This document shows positions 5,175 to 5,801 of a stretch of DNA of 5,801 bases, one piece after another. The DNA is from Propionibacteriaceae bacterium (lineage in GTDB: Bacteria; Actinomycetota; Actinomycetes; Propionibacteriales; Propionibacteriaceae), in the NCBI GenBank assembly GCA_031282235.1, contig JAITED010000038.1, positions 1-5,801 on the forward strand. The letters run 5' to 3'. The translations under genes were made by a program, and so were the position numbers. Positions within the stretch are counted from its first letter, which is position 1. Each line of letters opens with the position of its first letter. The notes under the pieces are model-generated. The model was not told the DNA's origin, did not search any database, and saw only the letters and a program-made list of their open reading frames with translations.

Positions 5175-5801
5175 AAGAGTATTCAATCCAAAAGTTGGTT
5201 TATCTGACGAGCGGCGTGTTGCTATTCGGGTACTTCTGCACGTTCCTGTGCGTGGATGTCATTAAACCTAATAGCGATATTCTGCTTGAAAAATGGTGGT
5301 GGTTAGTGCCGGTAGTACTTTCTTGGATGCCGCTGGTGGTGTTTTTCGCTAGCTATGTGTTGTATGACTTTTTAATGATTTCTGACGAATACCAGAGGAT
5401 AAGAAGCTTGCTATACGCCAGCGTAATCAGTTTCGGTTTGTTAGTGGTTATCATTGCTGCACCTGTTAAGTATTTTGCAGACATCAATTTTCATGCCCTT
5501 AATGGTGTTGTCGCCGTGATTTCTGCGGCTAATCTGTTTTTTCACTATACGGCGGGTAGGCGGCTAATTGAGACGGGGTTCAGCGTATCGCGCTACCTTG
5601 CTACGCTTCAAAGAGTAACCGATATAACAAATATGGCTCGTAAGAAAAAGTGGTCAATAGCCTTGGACGGATTCATTAGTCTGTTCGCTCTGCCCCTAGT
5701 GTGGGGTTTTAGAAATAGTATTTTTGTTGTTTCTTGCGCAGTTATCGCAGCGTTGATTCTGTATCTGCTGGTGCGCTACCTGCAAGCCTGCAAAGAGATA
5801 G
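5171..5801 (+). CDS. Polytopic membrane protein of unknown function (3' end outside window)
   Basis: The frame is open from GTG 5171 to the last base: 210 codons plus one base, with no stop reached. I do not recognise a family. Likely membrane segments are at about residues 8-28, 42-69, 80-103, 107-128, 162-181 and 184-205. A charged region of about 30 residues (130-161, with A-R-K-K-K-W at 156-161) sits between the fourth and fifth and is probably cytoplasmic. W-W-W at 42-44 marks one membrane edge. No catalytic or transporter motif stands out. The nearest in-frame upstream stop is TAG 5159 with no ATG between, so GTG 5171 is the most upstream start. Codon use differs from the genes to the left (AGG-ATA-AGA in a row at 76-78, many TTA/ATA/AGA) and G+C is about 44%, which suggests acquisition. 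It could be half of a transporter or a membrane component of an accessory system whose partners lie beyond the edge. Confidence 0.7.
   Translation, partial: MKEYSIQKLVYLTSGVLLFGYFCTFLCVDVIKPNSDILLEKWWWLVPVVLSWMPLVVFFASYVLYDFLMISDEYQRIRSLLYASVISFGLLVVIIAAPVKYFADINFHALNGVVAVISAANLFFHYTAGRRLIETGFSVSRYLATLQRVTDITNMARKKKWSIALDGFISLFALPLVWGFRNSIFVVSCAVIAALILYLLVRYLQACKEI

Overview
The window looks like a chromosomal segment of an actinobacterium of moderately high G+C, roughly 60% in the first 4.9 kb by hand counts of sample lines. The evidence is a class A penicillin-binding protein with a Pro/Thr-rich C-terminal tail, followed by a GT87-type polytopic glycosyltransferase. As I recall it, this is the same order as ponA1 (Rv0050) and Rv0051 in Mycobacterium tuberculosis. 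GTG starts and freely used TTA codons suggest a lineage below streptomycete G+C. Something in the Actinomycetaceae would fit, but that is only a guess.

Layout. 1-1137 (+): transpeptidase half of a class A PBP, cut by the left edge. 1138-1320: 183-bp spacer with short palindromes and, at its end, a -10-like TAGAAT placed so that the next gene would be leaderless. 1321-2751 (+): GT87-family membrane glycosyltransferase. 2754-3887 (+): PIG-V-like membrane mannosyltransferase, translationally coupled to the previous gene. 3863-3908: two inverted repeats at the meeting point of convergent genes. 3905-4894 (-): ribose-phosphate diphosphokinase (PRPP synthetase) of a divergent type. 4895-5170: spacer whose right part turns AT-rich and holds tandem and inverted repeats. 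5171-5801 (+): a polytopic membrane protein of unknown function, cut by the right edge, at about 44% G+C and with rare-type codons. This last gene looks compositionally foreign.

How the genes may work together. The PBP cross-links peptidoglycan outside the membrane. The two GT-C-type enzymes probably transfer sugars, likely mannose from a polyprenyl-phosphate donor, to an extracytoplasmic acceptor (lipoglycan, wall polymer or protein). The left block is therefore a cell-envelope module. PRPP synthetase is central metabolism and is merely adjacent and convergent. The most notable non-gene signal is an identical arrangement, TAGAAT, six bases, GTG, in front of two separate genes (1309-1321 and 5159-5171), which suggests leaderless transcripts. 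I see no CRISPR array, transposase, tRNA or rRNA, and nothing that clearly amounts to a new multi-gene system.
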